Positions 25,871 to 37,397 of a DNA stretch of 64,000 nucleotides are shown in pieces. The stretch's first letter is position 1, and each line of letters opens with the position of its first letter. Source of the DNA: Aptenodytes patagonicus (taxonomy: Eukaryota; Chordata; Aves; Sphenisciformes; Spheniscidae); NCBI RefSeq assembly GCF_965638725.1, contig NC_134963.1, positions 7,943,501-8,007,500 of the forward strand. Direction: 5' to 3'. A model generated the notes under the pieces. It did not search any database. It was not told the DNA's origin and saw only the letters and a list, made by a program, of their open reading frames with translations. The translations under genes were made by a program, and so were the position numbers.

Positions 25871-27757
25871 ATGCTCAAAGCAAACACAGCAAGACACTTT
25901 GCTGCACCAGGATTTATTTGCAATGGACAGGTAGCCTGGGAGGAATACAGAGAAATTGTCCGAGCAGCCAGGGATCAGGTTAGGAAAGCTAAAGCCCTGA
26001 TAGAATTAAATCTGGCCAGGGACATCAAGGGCAACAAGAAAAGATTCTATAGGTGCGTTGGGGATAAAAGGAAGAGGAGGGAAAATGTGGGCCCTCTGTG
26101 GAACAAAACGGGAGACCTGGTTACCCGGGGCATGGAGAAGGCGCAGGTACTCCATGACTTTTTTGCCTTGGTCTTCACTGGCAAGTGCTCGAGCCTCACC
26201 GCCCAAGCCGCAGAAGGCAAAGGCGGGGACTGGGAGAATGAAGAGCCACCCACTGTGGGAGAACATCAGGTTCGAGACCATCTAAGGCACCTGAAGGTGT
26301 GCAAGTCCATGGGACCCGATGAGATCCATCTGTGGGTCCTGAAGGAACTGGCGGATGAAGTTGCTAAGCCACTATCCATCGTATTTGAGAAGTCGTGGCA
26401 GTCTGGTGAAGTTCCCACTGACTGGAAAAGGGGAAACATAACCCCCATTTTTAAAAAGGAAAAAAAGGAAGACCCGGGAAACTACAGGCCAGTCAGCCTC
26501 ACCTCTGTGCCTGGGAAGATTGTGGAACAGATCCTTCTGGAAGCTCTGCTAAGGCACATGGAGGACAGGGAGGTGAATTGAGACACCCAGCATGGCTTCA
26601 CCAAGGGCAAGTCCTGCCCGACTAACCTAGTGGCCTTCTACGATGGAGTGACTACATCAGTGGACACGGGAAGGGCTACGGATGTTGTCTGTCTGGACCT
26701 CTGTAAGGCCTTTGACACGGTCCCCCACAACATCCTTCTCCCTAAACTGGAGAGGTATGGATTTGATGGGTGGACTGTCCGGTGGGTGAGGAATTGCTTA
26801 GATGGTCACATCCAGAGGGTAGTGGTCAACGGCTCGATGTACAGATGGAAGTTGGTGAGGAGTGGCGTCCCGCAGGGGTCCATATTGGGACCGGTACTGT
26901 TTAATATCTTCATCAATGACACAGACAGTGGGATCGAGTGCACCCTCAGCAAGTTTGCAGATGACACCAAGCTGAGTGGTGCAGTCGACATGCCAGAGGG
27001 ACAGGATGCCATCCAGAGGGACCTGGACAAGCTCGAGAAGTGGGCCCATGTGAACCTCATGAGGTTTAACAAAGCCAAGTACAAGGTCCTGCACCTGGGT
27101 TGGGGCAACTCCGGGTATCAATACAGGCTGGGGGATGAAGGGATTGAGAGCAGCCCTGCCGAGAAGGACTTGGGGGTACTGGTGGATGAAAAGCTGGACA
27201 TGAGCCAGCAATGTGCGCTCGCAGCCCAGAAGGCCAATCGCATCCTGGGCTACGTCAAAAGCAGCGTGGCCAGCAGGTCAAGGGAGGTGATTCTGCCCCT
27301 CTACTCCGCTCTGGTGAGACCCCACCTGCAGCACTGCGTCCAGCTCTGGAGCCCTCAGAATAAGACAGACATGGACCTGTTGGAGCGGGTCCAGAGGAGG
27401 GCCACGAAAATGATCAGGGGGATGGAACACCTCTGCTGTAAAGAAAGGCTGAGAGAGTTGGGGTTGTTCAGCCTGGAGAAGAGAAGGCTTTGGGGAGACC
27501 TTATTGCAGCCTGTCAGTACTTAAAGGGGGCTTATAAAGAAGACGGCGGCAAACTTTTTAGCAGGGCCTGTTGCGACAGGACAGGGGGGAATGGCTTTAA
27601 ACTAAAGGGGGGTAGATTTAGACTAGATATAAGGAAGAAATTTTTTACGCTGAGGGTGGTGAAACACTGGCCCAGGTTGCCCAGAGAGGTGGTGGATGCC
27701 CCATCCCTGGAAACATTCCAGGTCAGGTTGGACGGGGCTCTGAGCAACCTGATCTAG
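25871..27757 (+). pseudogene. CR1 ORF2 remnant (reverse transcriptase), interrupted by one stop
   Basis: The frame carries CR1 reverse-transcriptase blocks in order: [14 protein letters not shown] near 26,480-26,530, HGFTKGKSC near 26,590-26,617, [15 protein letters not shown] (motif A aspartate) near 26,695-26,740, [15 protein letters not shown] near 26,860-26,905, and the catalytic FADD at 26954-26965. A C-terminal RNA-recapture-type region follows, ending LSNLI before TAG at 27755-27757. An in-frame TGA at 26579-26581 splits the frame into 236 codons upstream and about 390 downstream. Other CR1 copies I remember carry Arg at this point, so CGA to TGA deamination is a likely cause. The endonuclease domain is missing, so the copy is dead regardless. 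Confidence 0.92.
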
Positions 27758-27862
27758 CTGAAGATGTCCCTGCCCACGGCGGGGGGGGGGGGGGGGGGGT
27801 TGGACTAGATGACCTTTAAAAGGTCCCTTCTAACCCAAACTATTCTATTCTATGATTCTGTG
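25880..27862 (+). mobile_element. CR1 LINE retrotransposon, 5'-truncated
   Basis: This is a chicken-repeat-1 non-LTR retrotransposon, the dominant LINE of birds. The protein part (see the pseudogene entry) covers the end of the linker region, the reverse transcriptase and the C-terminal region. After the stop comes the standard CR1 3' UTR with TTGGACTAGATGACC and a CCAACCC-like stretch. The end is two copies of the CR1 terminal octamer, ATTCTATG and ATTCTGTG, at 27847-27862. CR1 usually ends in such octamers rather than poly(A), and truncation at the 5' end is the rule. The element is about 2 kb against roughly 4.5 kb for a full copy; the endonuclease part is absent. The left edge is approximate. 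Confidence 0.93.
27781..27799. repeat. Poly-G tract (19 G) inside the CR1 3' UTR
   Basis: CR1 elements normally have a short G run just before TTGGACTAGATGACC. Here it has grown to 19 G, a hypermutable homopolymer that can also form quadruplexes. Confidence 0.85.
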
Positions 27863-30800
27863 ATTATTTCTCTCTCACCCACCTCCGAGCAGCCCTGGCT
27901 GGGCGAGGGCATGGGGGCGGCCGGTTCCCATCATGGTGTGGAGGAGCATGTCCATGCTGCCGTGTCTCTCTCCCCGTCCCAGTGGTGCAGGACCCCAGGA
28001 GCAGCCTGTTGAGCTCAGCTCTGTGCACAGCAGCTTGACTGGCTGTAGCTGTCAGCTGGGTGATGGGGAAGGTCCATCCCACCCAGCAGAGCAGTCCCCG
28101 CTCCGACAGCTTCATTTCGAAGCTCAGCCCTGCCTGAGGGATGCTCTAGCAGACAAGTAGCCACTTGTCCTCTCCATCTCCCTGTCTTTAATCGTGGCAG
28201 TGTCCACCCCTGCCAGCCCGGAGCTGTGGCTCTCCCTCTTTGGGGGACACCAGGAAGAAGCACAGGGGTTTCTTCCAGCTTATGGGGGGGGGGTTGTCCC
28301 ACCCTGGGAGCACCGTCTGCCCTGGCAGGAAAGGAGCACCAGTGCCTGCCAAAGCCGTCTGCAAGAGGGATCGCTGCGTCACCGTGTCTTGATTTACTAC
28401 AGCCCTGCTCCCGCTGCACTGCGGAGCAGATGGAGACGTTCGGTCCTTCTGTTTTCGGGGCTTTGCAGAATTCCACAGACATCCTTTTTTTTTTTTTTTG
28501 GGTCTTAAATCCTTTTGAGCAGGGAAGCTTCAATGAATTTTAAATAAGCTCTCGAAGCTGTGCATTAAAACCTAACAAGCCAGAATATCAATTATGCTGA
28601 TGTAAATGAGGAGTAGTTCCAGGGAAGTAAGTGGTGGCTTTGGGTTGATGCTGGTGTCGAGAGATCAGGACCTGGCTGAGTGACTGGGACAGAATTAAAC
28701 CCTCTTTCTTCTTCTTCCGATCATCAGGGTCATGGCTGCGTAGTGGGAGCCTTAACAGTTAAACCATGAAGGCGAAGAGAGTGAGGAGCTGGCAGGAGAT
28801 GCAGGAGGTCTCTGGTCTCCTGGGCTGGGGAAGCCGAGGATGTCGCATGCTGAGCATCGTCCTGCTCTGGGGCACAGGCAGAGCCGTTGTCTGCTCAGAC
28901 CTTCATTGCTCGGTCCTTGCTGGCACCTTCGTGCTCTCTAACTCGTCTCGCTGCTTCGTCTTCGGACACCTCAGTCTGTGCCAGTCCCTCTAGCTAAGAG
29001 GAGTGGATTTGGCTGGGTCTCTATCCTGCAGGCTAGTGCACCAAAATCCTGATCTTCCCTGCAAAGTCCCCGTCTGCTCTGGCTTGTCCCCATCAACTCT
29101 GATTAGAAAAAAGGAGCCACCAATTTTTCTTGCAAGAATCCTGCCTCTTGCCAACTTGATGGAGGTTATTAATGTTATATTTGTCCCGGCCTATCCCCTC
29201 CATGTTGTTTTCGTTTGAGCTCAATTTTCTCTCTATTAAGTTTACTAGTGCTTGCTGTTTTCTTTCTTGTAGCAATTAAACCCCCTAAATGCAAACGTAG
29301 GTGCAGGTTGGCCAAAAGCTACACCTAGTACTGTTGGCTCCAGCGTTTGCAGGCTCTGCCCCAAGCACCGCGGTGGACCTCTGATTTGGGGGTTACTGGT
29401 CACCGTTTTAATTAATTTTTGACAGTTCTTGAAAGGAAACCTCTTTCTTTTATAAGCCAGCTTTGATAGCGCAGAACTAAATCACTGCAAGAGATTGAAT
29501 CCGGGCAGCTGACGAGTTTGTGTTTAACCTCTTGGATCGGCTCAGCCAGCAGCGGGGAGGGCTGTGCTTGGCAGGTCCAGCGGCAGCCTGGGGCTGCCAA
29601 ACGTCACGGGATGGTGTCAAGATCACCTCTGGTTCAGCTGTGCTTCTTGGTCCTTCTTTGGTGCTGGATCCCTCTGGGATCTGTTCAGTGTGTGTGGGGC
29701 ACGAAGCAGGAGTCATCACCTGGACGTGATGCTGATGCAAACCCTCTGTGTCCAGAGGAAGGAGTGATATCTCCAAAACCGTCCCTGCTTTCTGCTGGTT
29801 TGATTTACAGAGCAGAGCGTCTCTGTCACGGGAAGAGCCCTCAGGAACAGCTCTGGCACTTCACAGCAGCACCTGCCCCGGGTATCATCATGCTTTTGGC
29901 TTTCCACTTGCTAAGTGGACTGGACGAGCGTCTTTCAGAGCTGTCGTCCAGGGATATGTCCTGGCGTGATCCTGCTACCCTCGCCAGGGGACTCCCAGGG
30001 ATGGGGACCATGTGTACCAGCACCTTAAAGCCTTTCCCCCCGGGGTCTTGCTGCACCCAGAGTCTGCAGTGACGTGGGCTGCATCTCACCCTGTCCATGG
30101 TGACGTTTCTCCAAAAATCCTAACGCTGCAAGGAAGCCACCGAGACGCATGGTGTGCCTCGGCCGGGGAGAGCACTGTGGGAATGAGCAGAGATCAAACC
30201 CCATGGAGAAAAGCTGGAAGGAGGGGAGAAGGTCTAAATAACCAGTGTTAATCCTGAGGCTGACACACGACGTGCGTCTGTGTTATAGAGGAACACGCTG
30301 TATGCAGGGAGGAGACGGGAGCTTTTATCTTCTCCGTGTAAACCTTTATCCTTCACTCTCAAAGTGTGCATGAATTTTCCCGGAATGCCCACTTTGGTGA
30401 GCGCAGGGCTGTGTTTTGGCTTTGTGGTGAGACTCTGAGGAGCCCAGAAAATCCCCCTTTTTGGTTGAAATCCACTGCTTACTGGTGTTGGGCGGATGGT
30501 AACTTTGCATCACCGTTGTCTGCTCCTCAGCACGTGGGTTGGGAATGCTCTTGGAAAAGGATGGCCAAAATGTGCTGGCAATGGGCTGGGCTCCAGGGAG
30601 AGAGCTGGGTCATGGTGGCACTGAAAAGCATTGCTGCGGAGTCCCAGGATGCTCCCGGGCCGGTGGGATGTGGGGTGAGCCAGCACTGCTTGCCACAGCC
30701 TCCCTGGGTGCAAACAGTCTCCAGCTTCGCTCCTGCAAGCCAAACGGAGCAGGGATGAGCTGGTATCTGAAAACGGACAAAGCGTGTCCGTCTGGGGTTC

Positions 30801-33140
30801 ACTGTGGTCTGGCAGGGCTGGGGTTGGTTAACTGAACCATCAGTGCCTGCAGCCCTGGTGTGGCATCGCTATGGGAATGGCCCCTGGGATGCTTAACCCT
30901 CCTGAGTGTCAGCCCTGGGCATCTGCAGAGCATCTTTCCTGAGCCTGCTTTCCCCAAAAACGCAGGCTCACGTGACTGCTCTGCCGCCTTGTCCCCATCC
31001 TCCAGCACGATGTGAACTGTCAGGCCGCTTGATAAAGCATTAAAGGTTTCAAAGGTAATTAAATTCCTACAAGTTGGTGTACTTAAACAGCAAGGCAGAG
31101 GAAAAACACGTCCACCGGAGAGAAGTTGGAGTAAGCGCTCAGTCTTTATTAGACGCTAGCGAGTCTACTCGGGAGACCCCACAGAAATGGCCTATGGAGG
31201 GGGGGGAAGTCTGCGGTGCCACGTGGTCTCTGGGGGAACCCCAAGATTAGGAGGGCTAGGGGTGCCCCGAACCGTGGGGAAGCACTCCTGGAGCTGTTGC
31301 ATGGGGTCTGCACGGGGCAAACCCAGCTGGGAGGGAGGAAAGAAAAGCAAAATGTGTATTTAATCCATTTTGGGGGAAACCAAAGCCGACTGACGCTGTG
31401 AGGAGGAATGAATGGAGGCAGGAGAAGCGGGATGTGGGCGGGAGAGGGCCGGTGCGCATCTCGTGTGTTATAAAATTGCTGTTTCCAAACCATCCCAAAC
31501 TTTTGTATTTGTTAATTTAGTGGCCAACTCTGCAGCAGATAAATCCAGGGCAGGTTTGTAAATGCTGCATTGTTGGCAGCCAAAACACAAATACAACCTG
31601 AACAGCTGCCAAACAGTGAAAAGCAGGAAAAAAAGCTCTGTGTCAGGATTTACAGCCCTGGAAAAGAAAAGGCTACAGCAGCCTGCTCGGGCGGGCTGTG
31701 AAGGGGCTGGCCCAGCCCCAGACTTCCCTCCCGGGGGGAAGATACTGGGAGGAGAGAAAGAGAAGCTGTTTTCAGGCTACCCACAGCACCGGGGGGCTCC
31801 TGGAAAGGGATTTGGGTGTTTCTTGGGGCTCTGTGATGCTGCAGGCTCAGAGAAAGCCACGTTTGGGAAAGTGGATGGGTGCAAAAATGTGTAAAAATCT
31901 GTTTGTGGTTGCAGGTTTGGTGATTCCCATCCTGGCTGGAGCATTGCCGCCGCCTGCCCTGCTGTGGGCATCCCGCTCGGCCATCGCCGCTGCTTCTGCT
32001 CAACTTCGGCAGCCCTTGGAGCGCACCCAGAGCCCAATTTTTCTTGCGGTCGGGACTGGTTGTGCTGCTCGTTGCTCGAGCTGCCTGGCGTTTCCTATGA
32101 TAGGACCTTGGTTTTCAGCTGTTCATCACCTTTTTGCTAAAAATATTCGAGCTGAAATCATAGAGCTCTTTCCAAGAATCAAGGGAAAGAGGAAGGCGAG
32201 CTCTTGCCTTGCAGGTCATTGCAAACAGGCAGGAGTCGTCAGCGCCAGCCCCTGCCTTTCCTTCCCCTTCCTCAGAAATGGGAAAAAGACCTCGTGTTTA
32301 ATTAATGCCGCGCATCGCGAAATATCACTGCTTGTCTGTGCAAAGCTCCCTGCTCGCAGCCAGGTAAGCACCGAAACATGGTATTGCTGCCGCTGCCATG
32401 GGGCATTCTTTGCATTCATCAGACGCCGCTGCATTCTTTGCCCATGGTCATGCACTATTTCCCTTTTTTCCTTCTTTCTCTTTCTTTTTTCCTTCTTTCT
32501 TTCCATTTTTTTCCCAGCAGGTAGGTTTTACACTCCTTGAGTGGCTGTTGTCTCGCTGGAGCGGGGACCTGCCCGGTGCCTCCCATCCATCTCCAGCAGC
32601 TCAGGTGACCCCATGGGTTTCTCGTGGCTGAGTCAACGTCCAAGGATGGGCTGGGGAGGACCTTCCCCAAGCCCGGGGGGATTTCTCCATCTGCCCCATG
32701 GGGAAAGCTCCCCTGGCCCATTTCATACATGGGTCCAGAAGTCAGAGAAACCAAAGGACATGAAGAAATCCAGAAAAAAGCAGAGGACCGTGCAAGACCG
32801 GGGTTGACTTCCAGTTCTGGGCAAGTGTTGTCTGCTGGATTCCTGCCTCGACCTGTTGGGATGCATAAGGAGGTGTTTTGTCCTGCGGCACAAGACTCGA
32901 CAGTGGCTGATTGGTGTCCTGCACGTCTAATTTATTTCACTGGAAAGGCACATAACGATGCAGATAAAAGTTATTGATCTGGCGGTGCTGGTAGCACCCA
33001 CCGAGTGCAGCTGCGCCGCTCATTCCTGCCTGCCCCTGGTGCCACCCCGGGGTGCTGGGACACGGTGACGGGAAGCAGCGCAGGGTGCTGCGAGGGTGCA
33101 CGGCCCCACTGAGCCCACAGGAGAGGACAAAGAAAAGCGA
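27863..33140. other. Intergenic DNA between CR1 and the duplicated segment
   Basis: No gene is supported. The stretch contains a 15-T run near 28,485, a possible minus-strand poly(A) or LTR-like segment around 31,100-31,500, and a long polypyrimidine tract at 32461-32516. The longest frame (31698-32540, 280 codons) has no recognisable domain and ends by reading through the pyrimidine tract. Confidence 0.5.
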
Positions 33141-33256
33141 TGCTGCCGAAGCAAAGGTTGAATTCAGCAAAACACCCAGATCTGATCCTCTAAATTGCAA
33201 ATCACAGTCAGGTTTTGCATGGAAATTCAGGTCAGGTTTTGCAGGTGGATTTGTGG
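33141..33256 (+). repeat. Duplicated segment, copy 1
   Basis: This segment of about 116 bp is repeated at 35121-35240 in direct orientation. Shared blocks include AACACCCAGATCTGATCCTC and CAGGTTTTGCATGGAAATTC. Copy 1 lacks several bases present in copy 2 after GATCCTC. Internally it holds two tandem versions of a GGTCAGGTTTTGCA motif. I do not recognise it as a known repeat family. Confidence 0.88.
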
Positions 33257-36200
33257 GCACAGTCCTGTGGACTCAGGCTGCGGTGGGGGGTGTCCCGGGG
33301 GATAAGCTTATCCTGGGTTATTTTAAGGTCTTTTTTCTTGCTATCTTAAGAGGAGGCAGCTCTGGGACAGGCTGGTTCTGTTTGTGCATCGTCTCTGCCC
33401 GAGGGATGCTGGCTGGATGCTGACGTGGTGCCATGCCAGAGCTGTGAGCCTGGCAGCACAGTGGCACGTGCCGCTGCGATGCAGTTACAGTCGCCCTCCC
33501 TACCCTGACCTGGACCTGGGGGCAGCCAGGTGCAGGACCTGGCACCAGGGATGCTTTTGCCAAAGCCCCGAGGGTCTGGGGGACGTGTGTGTCCCCAACT
33601 GGGTCACCTCCCGCCCGTGGCCAGGGATGTGCCAGAGCCAGAGGGGGATGTGGAGAGAGATTTAGGCCACCCATCAGGATGCACCGTCAGCCGTGTGTCG
33701 GAGCTGTGGCTGAGGTGTCCCTGAGATGTCATTGGGATGCCGGGCCTGCAGCACGGCCACAGATTTATAGCTTTTGGCTGAAGACAGATTAAGGAAGATG
33801 TGTAATTCCCTTTGCTTCCTCAGCGGGGAAGAGGCCGCTCAGCTCTTGTTCTGGTGATCGCAGGCAAGAGGTGGCTGCATCCAGCCATAACCAGGAATCC
33901 CACTCTTTCTTCTGCAAACGCTTTCAAGCCGGCTGTGGGGACAAGCAGAGGAGAGGAAGGGGCTGCAGGGCAGTGGGACGCAGCCAGCAGCGGCTGTGCA
34001 GACCACAGCCGTGTGGACGGGGAGCTCAGGAAGTAATTAACCAGCAAAGTCTGTTCAATGGACGACTTTGCATGTGCAGGTGCATCTGAGCAGTCTTGGA
34101 AATCGGGTCACTTTAATCTGTTCCTGGAAGAAAAATTAATTTTAACAAATGTTTCTGAGATCGGCAGCTGTGAGCAGAGTTTGGAGTGGTCAGAGGCAGC
34201 TCCTGGACGCCATTTAGATTTAGACAGGACATCTTTCTGGTGGGCTTTGCAGGAGGATGGGACAGGTGATGGAGCATGTTGCAATGTGCACGTTTGCCTC
34301 TGCTAATTTAGTGAGAGGCCATTCCTGACTGTCACTTCTCCAGTGGCAGCATGGGGAGGCACCTCAGAAATCCCTCCTGGCCGTGGCGATGCTGACGGGG
34401 GTGGTCCGGGCATGGGGACCGGGGCCAGCCAGCCCCACAGCTGCATCCAGCTCCCCTGTGCCGGTTCCTGAGCTCTCAGCAGTGCCGGCATTCCTGACCA
34501 GTGGAGATGCCTTCTCCATCCCACTCCATGCAAGCCTGGATGGTATCTTGCTGTGCTCAACGCTGACTTTCTGTAAGGAGAAAATAATCGGGATGGAGGT
34601 AGTTTTTCTTGCAACGAGGCCAATCCATGCCATCCTTTCATTGGTGCCAACCTTTGGTGCTGTTGGCACTGAGGGTCTTGCTGGAAGCGCTGCGTGCTAA
34701 ACCCCAGGCAGCTGCTCCTCACGGCTGAATTTCTTCCTTCCTGCCATATCTCCCACTTCCCGAGCAGAGATGCAGAGATGGGTCAGCTTCTCACCTGGAA
34801 GCACCGGCTCATGAATCTCTGCTGGCTTCTGTGGACGTGCAGAGATTTACAGCTGCAGGGCTCTGGGCCGTCACTCCTAATCCATCAGCCGGCGCAGTGC
34901 TGGCACTAACAGGGTGCCTTTTCCCGGCACTGCCGGCCACTCCAGGGACCTTGTGCTGCCTCCTGCCAAATCTCTGTAGCTGGGTGCAGGCTGCAGCTAT
35001 TGCCAAGTCACTTGCTCTTCCTTAGTTATCTCTTGATTCAAATAGAATGTGTTTATTGTATCTTTTAATTTCCCAATGCAGTAGTTGGAGGGGAGCATCC
35101 GTCTCTGACCTTGGCTGCGTCTGCTGAAGCAAAGATCAAATTCACCAAAACACCCAGATCTGATCCTCTGGGAAAGAACTGCAAATTGCGGTCAGGTTTT
35201 GCATGGAAATTCAGGTCAGGGTTTGCAGGTGCATTCGTGGTCCCCTTGGAGCGCGGGGTGGGAAGGTGCTGCCCATGACCCTGCGGCCGGTGGCCAGCCC
35301 ACCACAGGTGGCATCATGCTGGAGCATCCTTTGGGGAGTGGGATCAAATGAGATCTGTCAAACCAAGCGCTGAGCTCAAGCTGTCTACGTCCTGCCTTAA
35401 CCCTCTTGCCTGCAATCGTCCCTGCTGCCGGGGAGCTGGGAAAATCTGCGTTTGCAGTGTTACAGCAGGAGCAGCCACTCAGCTGAGGAGATGCTGCCCA
35501 GAGTCAGGGCAAAGCCTGGAAATCCCCACACGGGCGGTGGTTCTTGGGAGCAATGCAAAAATTAATCACTTGCTGTTGTGTCCAGGAGGGATGTCGGCTG
35601 TGTGTGTCTGTCTGTCCGGCGAACGCCCAGCAATACCTTTTAGTATGAGGCTTCCACGCTGCGCACCTTTCTTGGGTCGCAAGTCCAGTAACAACGTTTT
35701 GTCTTCAGCAGGAAACCTCAGAGCTATAGATCTCAACTAACCTACTGCAGTTTGCCCAGCGATGGGTAACTTGTATTTATTGGTCTGATTTGGGTGACTT
35801 TCTCTGACCTTCTGTGTGTTTCTCCTGGAAGAGGAATCATACAAGTACCCTCCTGGGAGGATGCTCAGGTTGAACCTGGGGTTTTTCGCTAGGGCCCTCT
35901 TTATCCAGGTTAACAGAATCGAGTGTCAATACATGGTAATTACTAGGGAGCATTTCTCAGCCTGCTGTTTTCTTTGAGTGTTTGTGCATTCAAGAATATC
36001 AAAGCCCTCGGAGGTTGTTTTTCCTTTAAGCAGCAGCAATAAGACTCCACAGCACTAAAGATCAAAGCAACTAGTTCTGGCATATCTCAAAAACTCTCCT
36101 CTCCCTTCCCTGCGGATGAGATGCAGGTGTTGATGAGAATATTCATGCAGCAATACTCCAAGTTTAACCCTTCCCAGGTGCTGGGAGATTTGCAGAGGCT

Positions 36201-36793
36201 CCAGCTTGCTCCGCGGCCAGCTACGAGGAGCTGCTTGTCCTCGCTGGGCGAATGGAGCATCTCGGCAGGCTGCTCTTAGCACAGTTTGCTGCCTGGCTTG
36301 TGGACGGGATGAGGAATGTCTGCTGGGTTTCTTCCCAAAGCAGGGCACGCTGGTAGTGAGGGCAGCTGTAAATACACCATCCACATGTTCTGGGAGCTCC
36401 AGCCAGCCAGTTTTCAGCTCCTGAGTTAAAGCCTTGCACTACTGGCTGAGCAACCTTTCCGCTTGCAGCCCCGTCTCCGTGTCGCGTGAGAAACTCAGCT
36501 GCTGCTGCTTTAATTTTTCAGAGCAAATCATTACCCTCAAGGCAGCGGCCTGAGCAGCGATCGATACCCTGCAGGCTTTGCTGGGAAATAAAACAAGCTG
36601 GAAACCAGCCCTTCGTATAAGGTGGTTGCTGGTGGCTTTTGGCTGAGCGTGTCCTGTGGGTGTGAGGGGATGCTGAGCTGGTGCTTCCCGGGGACCCAAA
36701 TCGCAGCCCCTGGACCCTCTGCCTCCCCCGGGGCTCCCTGTGCAGGCTGGGATTTGCCCCTGGGATTGGCCCCGGCAAATTGCTCCGTACTGG
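33257..36793. other. Intergenic DNA up to the solo LTR
   Basis: Apart from the second duplicated segment I see nothing I can name. Open frames are short and overlap on both strands. AT-rich patches occur at about 34,120-34,160 and 35,030-35,080. Confidence 0.5.
35121..35240 (+). repeat. Duplicated segment, copy 2
   Basis: This is the direct-repeat partner of 33141-33256, about 2 kb away, with scattered substitutions and a small insertion relative to copy 1. The match stops on both sides, so it is a limited duplication or two copies of a short dispersed element. Confidence 0.88.
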
Positions 36794-36798
36794 GAAGA
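36794..36798. repeat. Target-site duplication, left copy
   Basis: GAAGA lies immediately before the LTR and is repeated exactly at 37393-37397. Five-base duplications are made by retroviral-type integrases, so this fixes the LTR edges. Confidence 0.9.
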
Positions 36799-37392
36799 TG
36801 TCGTGGTTTAACCCCAGCCAGCAACTAAGCCCCACCCAGCCGCTCGCTCACTCCCCCCCGGTGGGATGGGGTAGAGAATCGGAAGGGTAAAAGTGAGAAA
36901 ACTTGTGGGCTGAGATAAAGACAGTTTAATAGGTAAAGCAAAAGCCGCACACGCAAGCAAAGCAAAACAAGGAATTCATTCACTGCTTCCCATGGGCAGG
37001 CAGGTGTTCAGCCACCTCCAGGAAAGCAGGGCTCCATCACGCCTAACGGTGACTTGGGAAGACAAACGCCATCACTCCGAATGACCCCCCTTCCTCCTTC
37101 TTCCCCCAGCTTTATGTGCTGAGCATGACGTTACATGGTGAAGAACATCCCTTTGGACAGTTGGGGTCAGCTGTCCCGGCTGTGTCCCCTCCCAGCTTCT
37201 TGTGCCCCCCCAGCCTGCTCGCTGGTGGGGTGGGGTGAGAGGCAGAAAAGGCCTTGACTGTGTGTCAGCACTGCTCAGCAATAACAAAAACATCCCTGTG
37301 TTATCAACACTGTTTTCAGCGCAAATCCAAAACAGAGCCCCATACTAGCTGCTGTGAAGAAAATTAACTCTATCCCAGCCAAAACCAGCACA
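36799..37392 (+). mobile_element. Solo LTR of an endogenous retrovirus
   Basis: This is a 594-bp element with the termini TG...CA, starting TGTCGTGGTTTAACCCCAG and ending in ACCAGCACA, flanked by a perfect 5-bp duplication (GAAGA). Start, end and internal blocks (GCTCGCTCACTCCCCCC, GTGGGATGGGG, TTGGGGTCAGCTGTCCC, AACTCTATCCCAGCC) match an LTR family that is frequent in birds; I believe it is of the ERVL type but cannot verify the subfamily. No internal gag, pol or env sequence lies beside it, so it is a solo LTR left by recombination between two LTRs. There is no coding capacity. Orientation is called from TG start to CA end with the usual family direction. Confidence 0.92.
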
Positions 37393-37397
37393 GAAGA
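37393..37397. repeat. Target-site duplication, right copy
   Basis: GAAGA follows the terminal CA of the LTR and is identical to 36794-36798. Confidence 0.9.

Noticed and set aside
26006..27211. Minus-strand open frames within the CR1 element
   Set aside because: They are the reverse complement of the reverse-transcriptase frame and have no meaning of their own.
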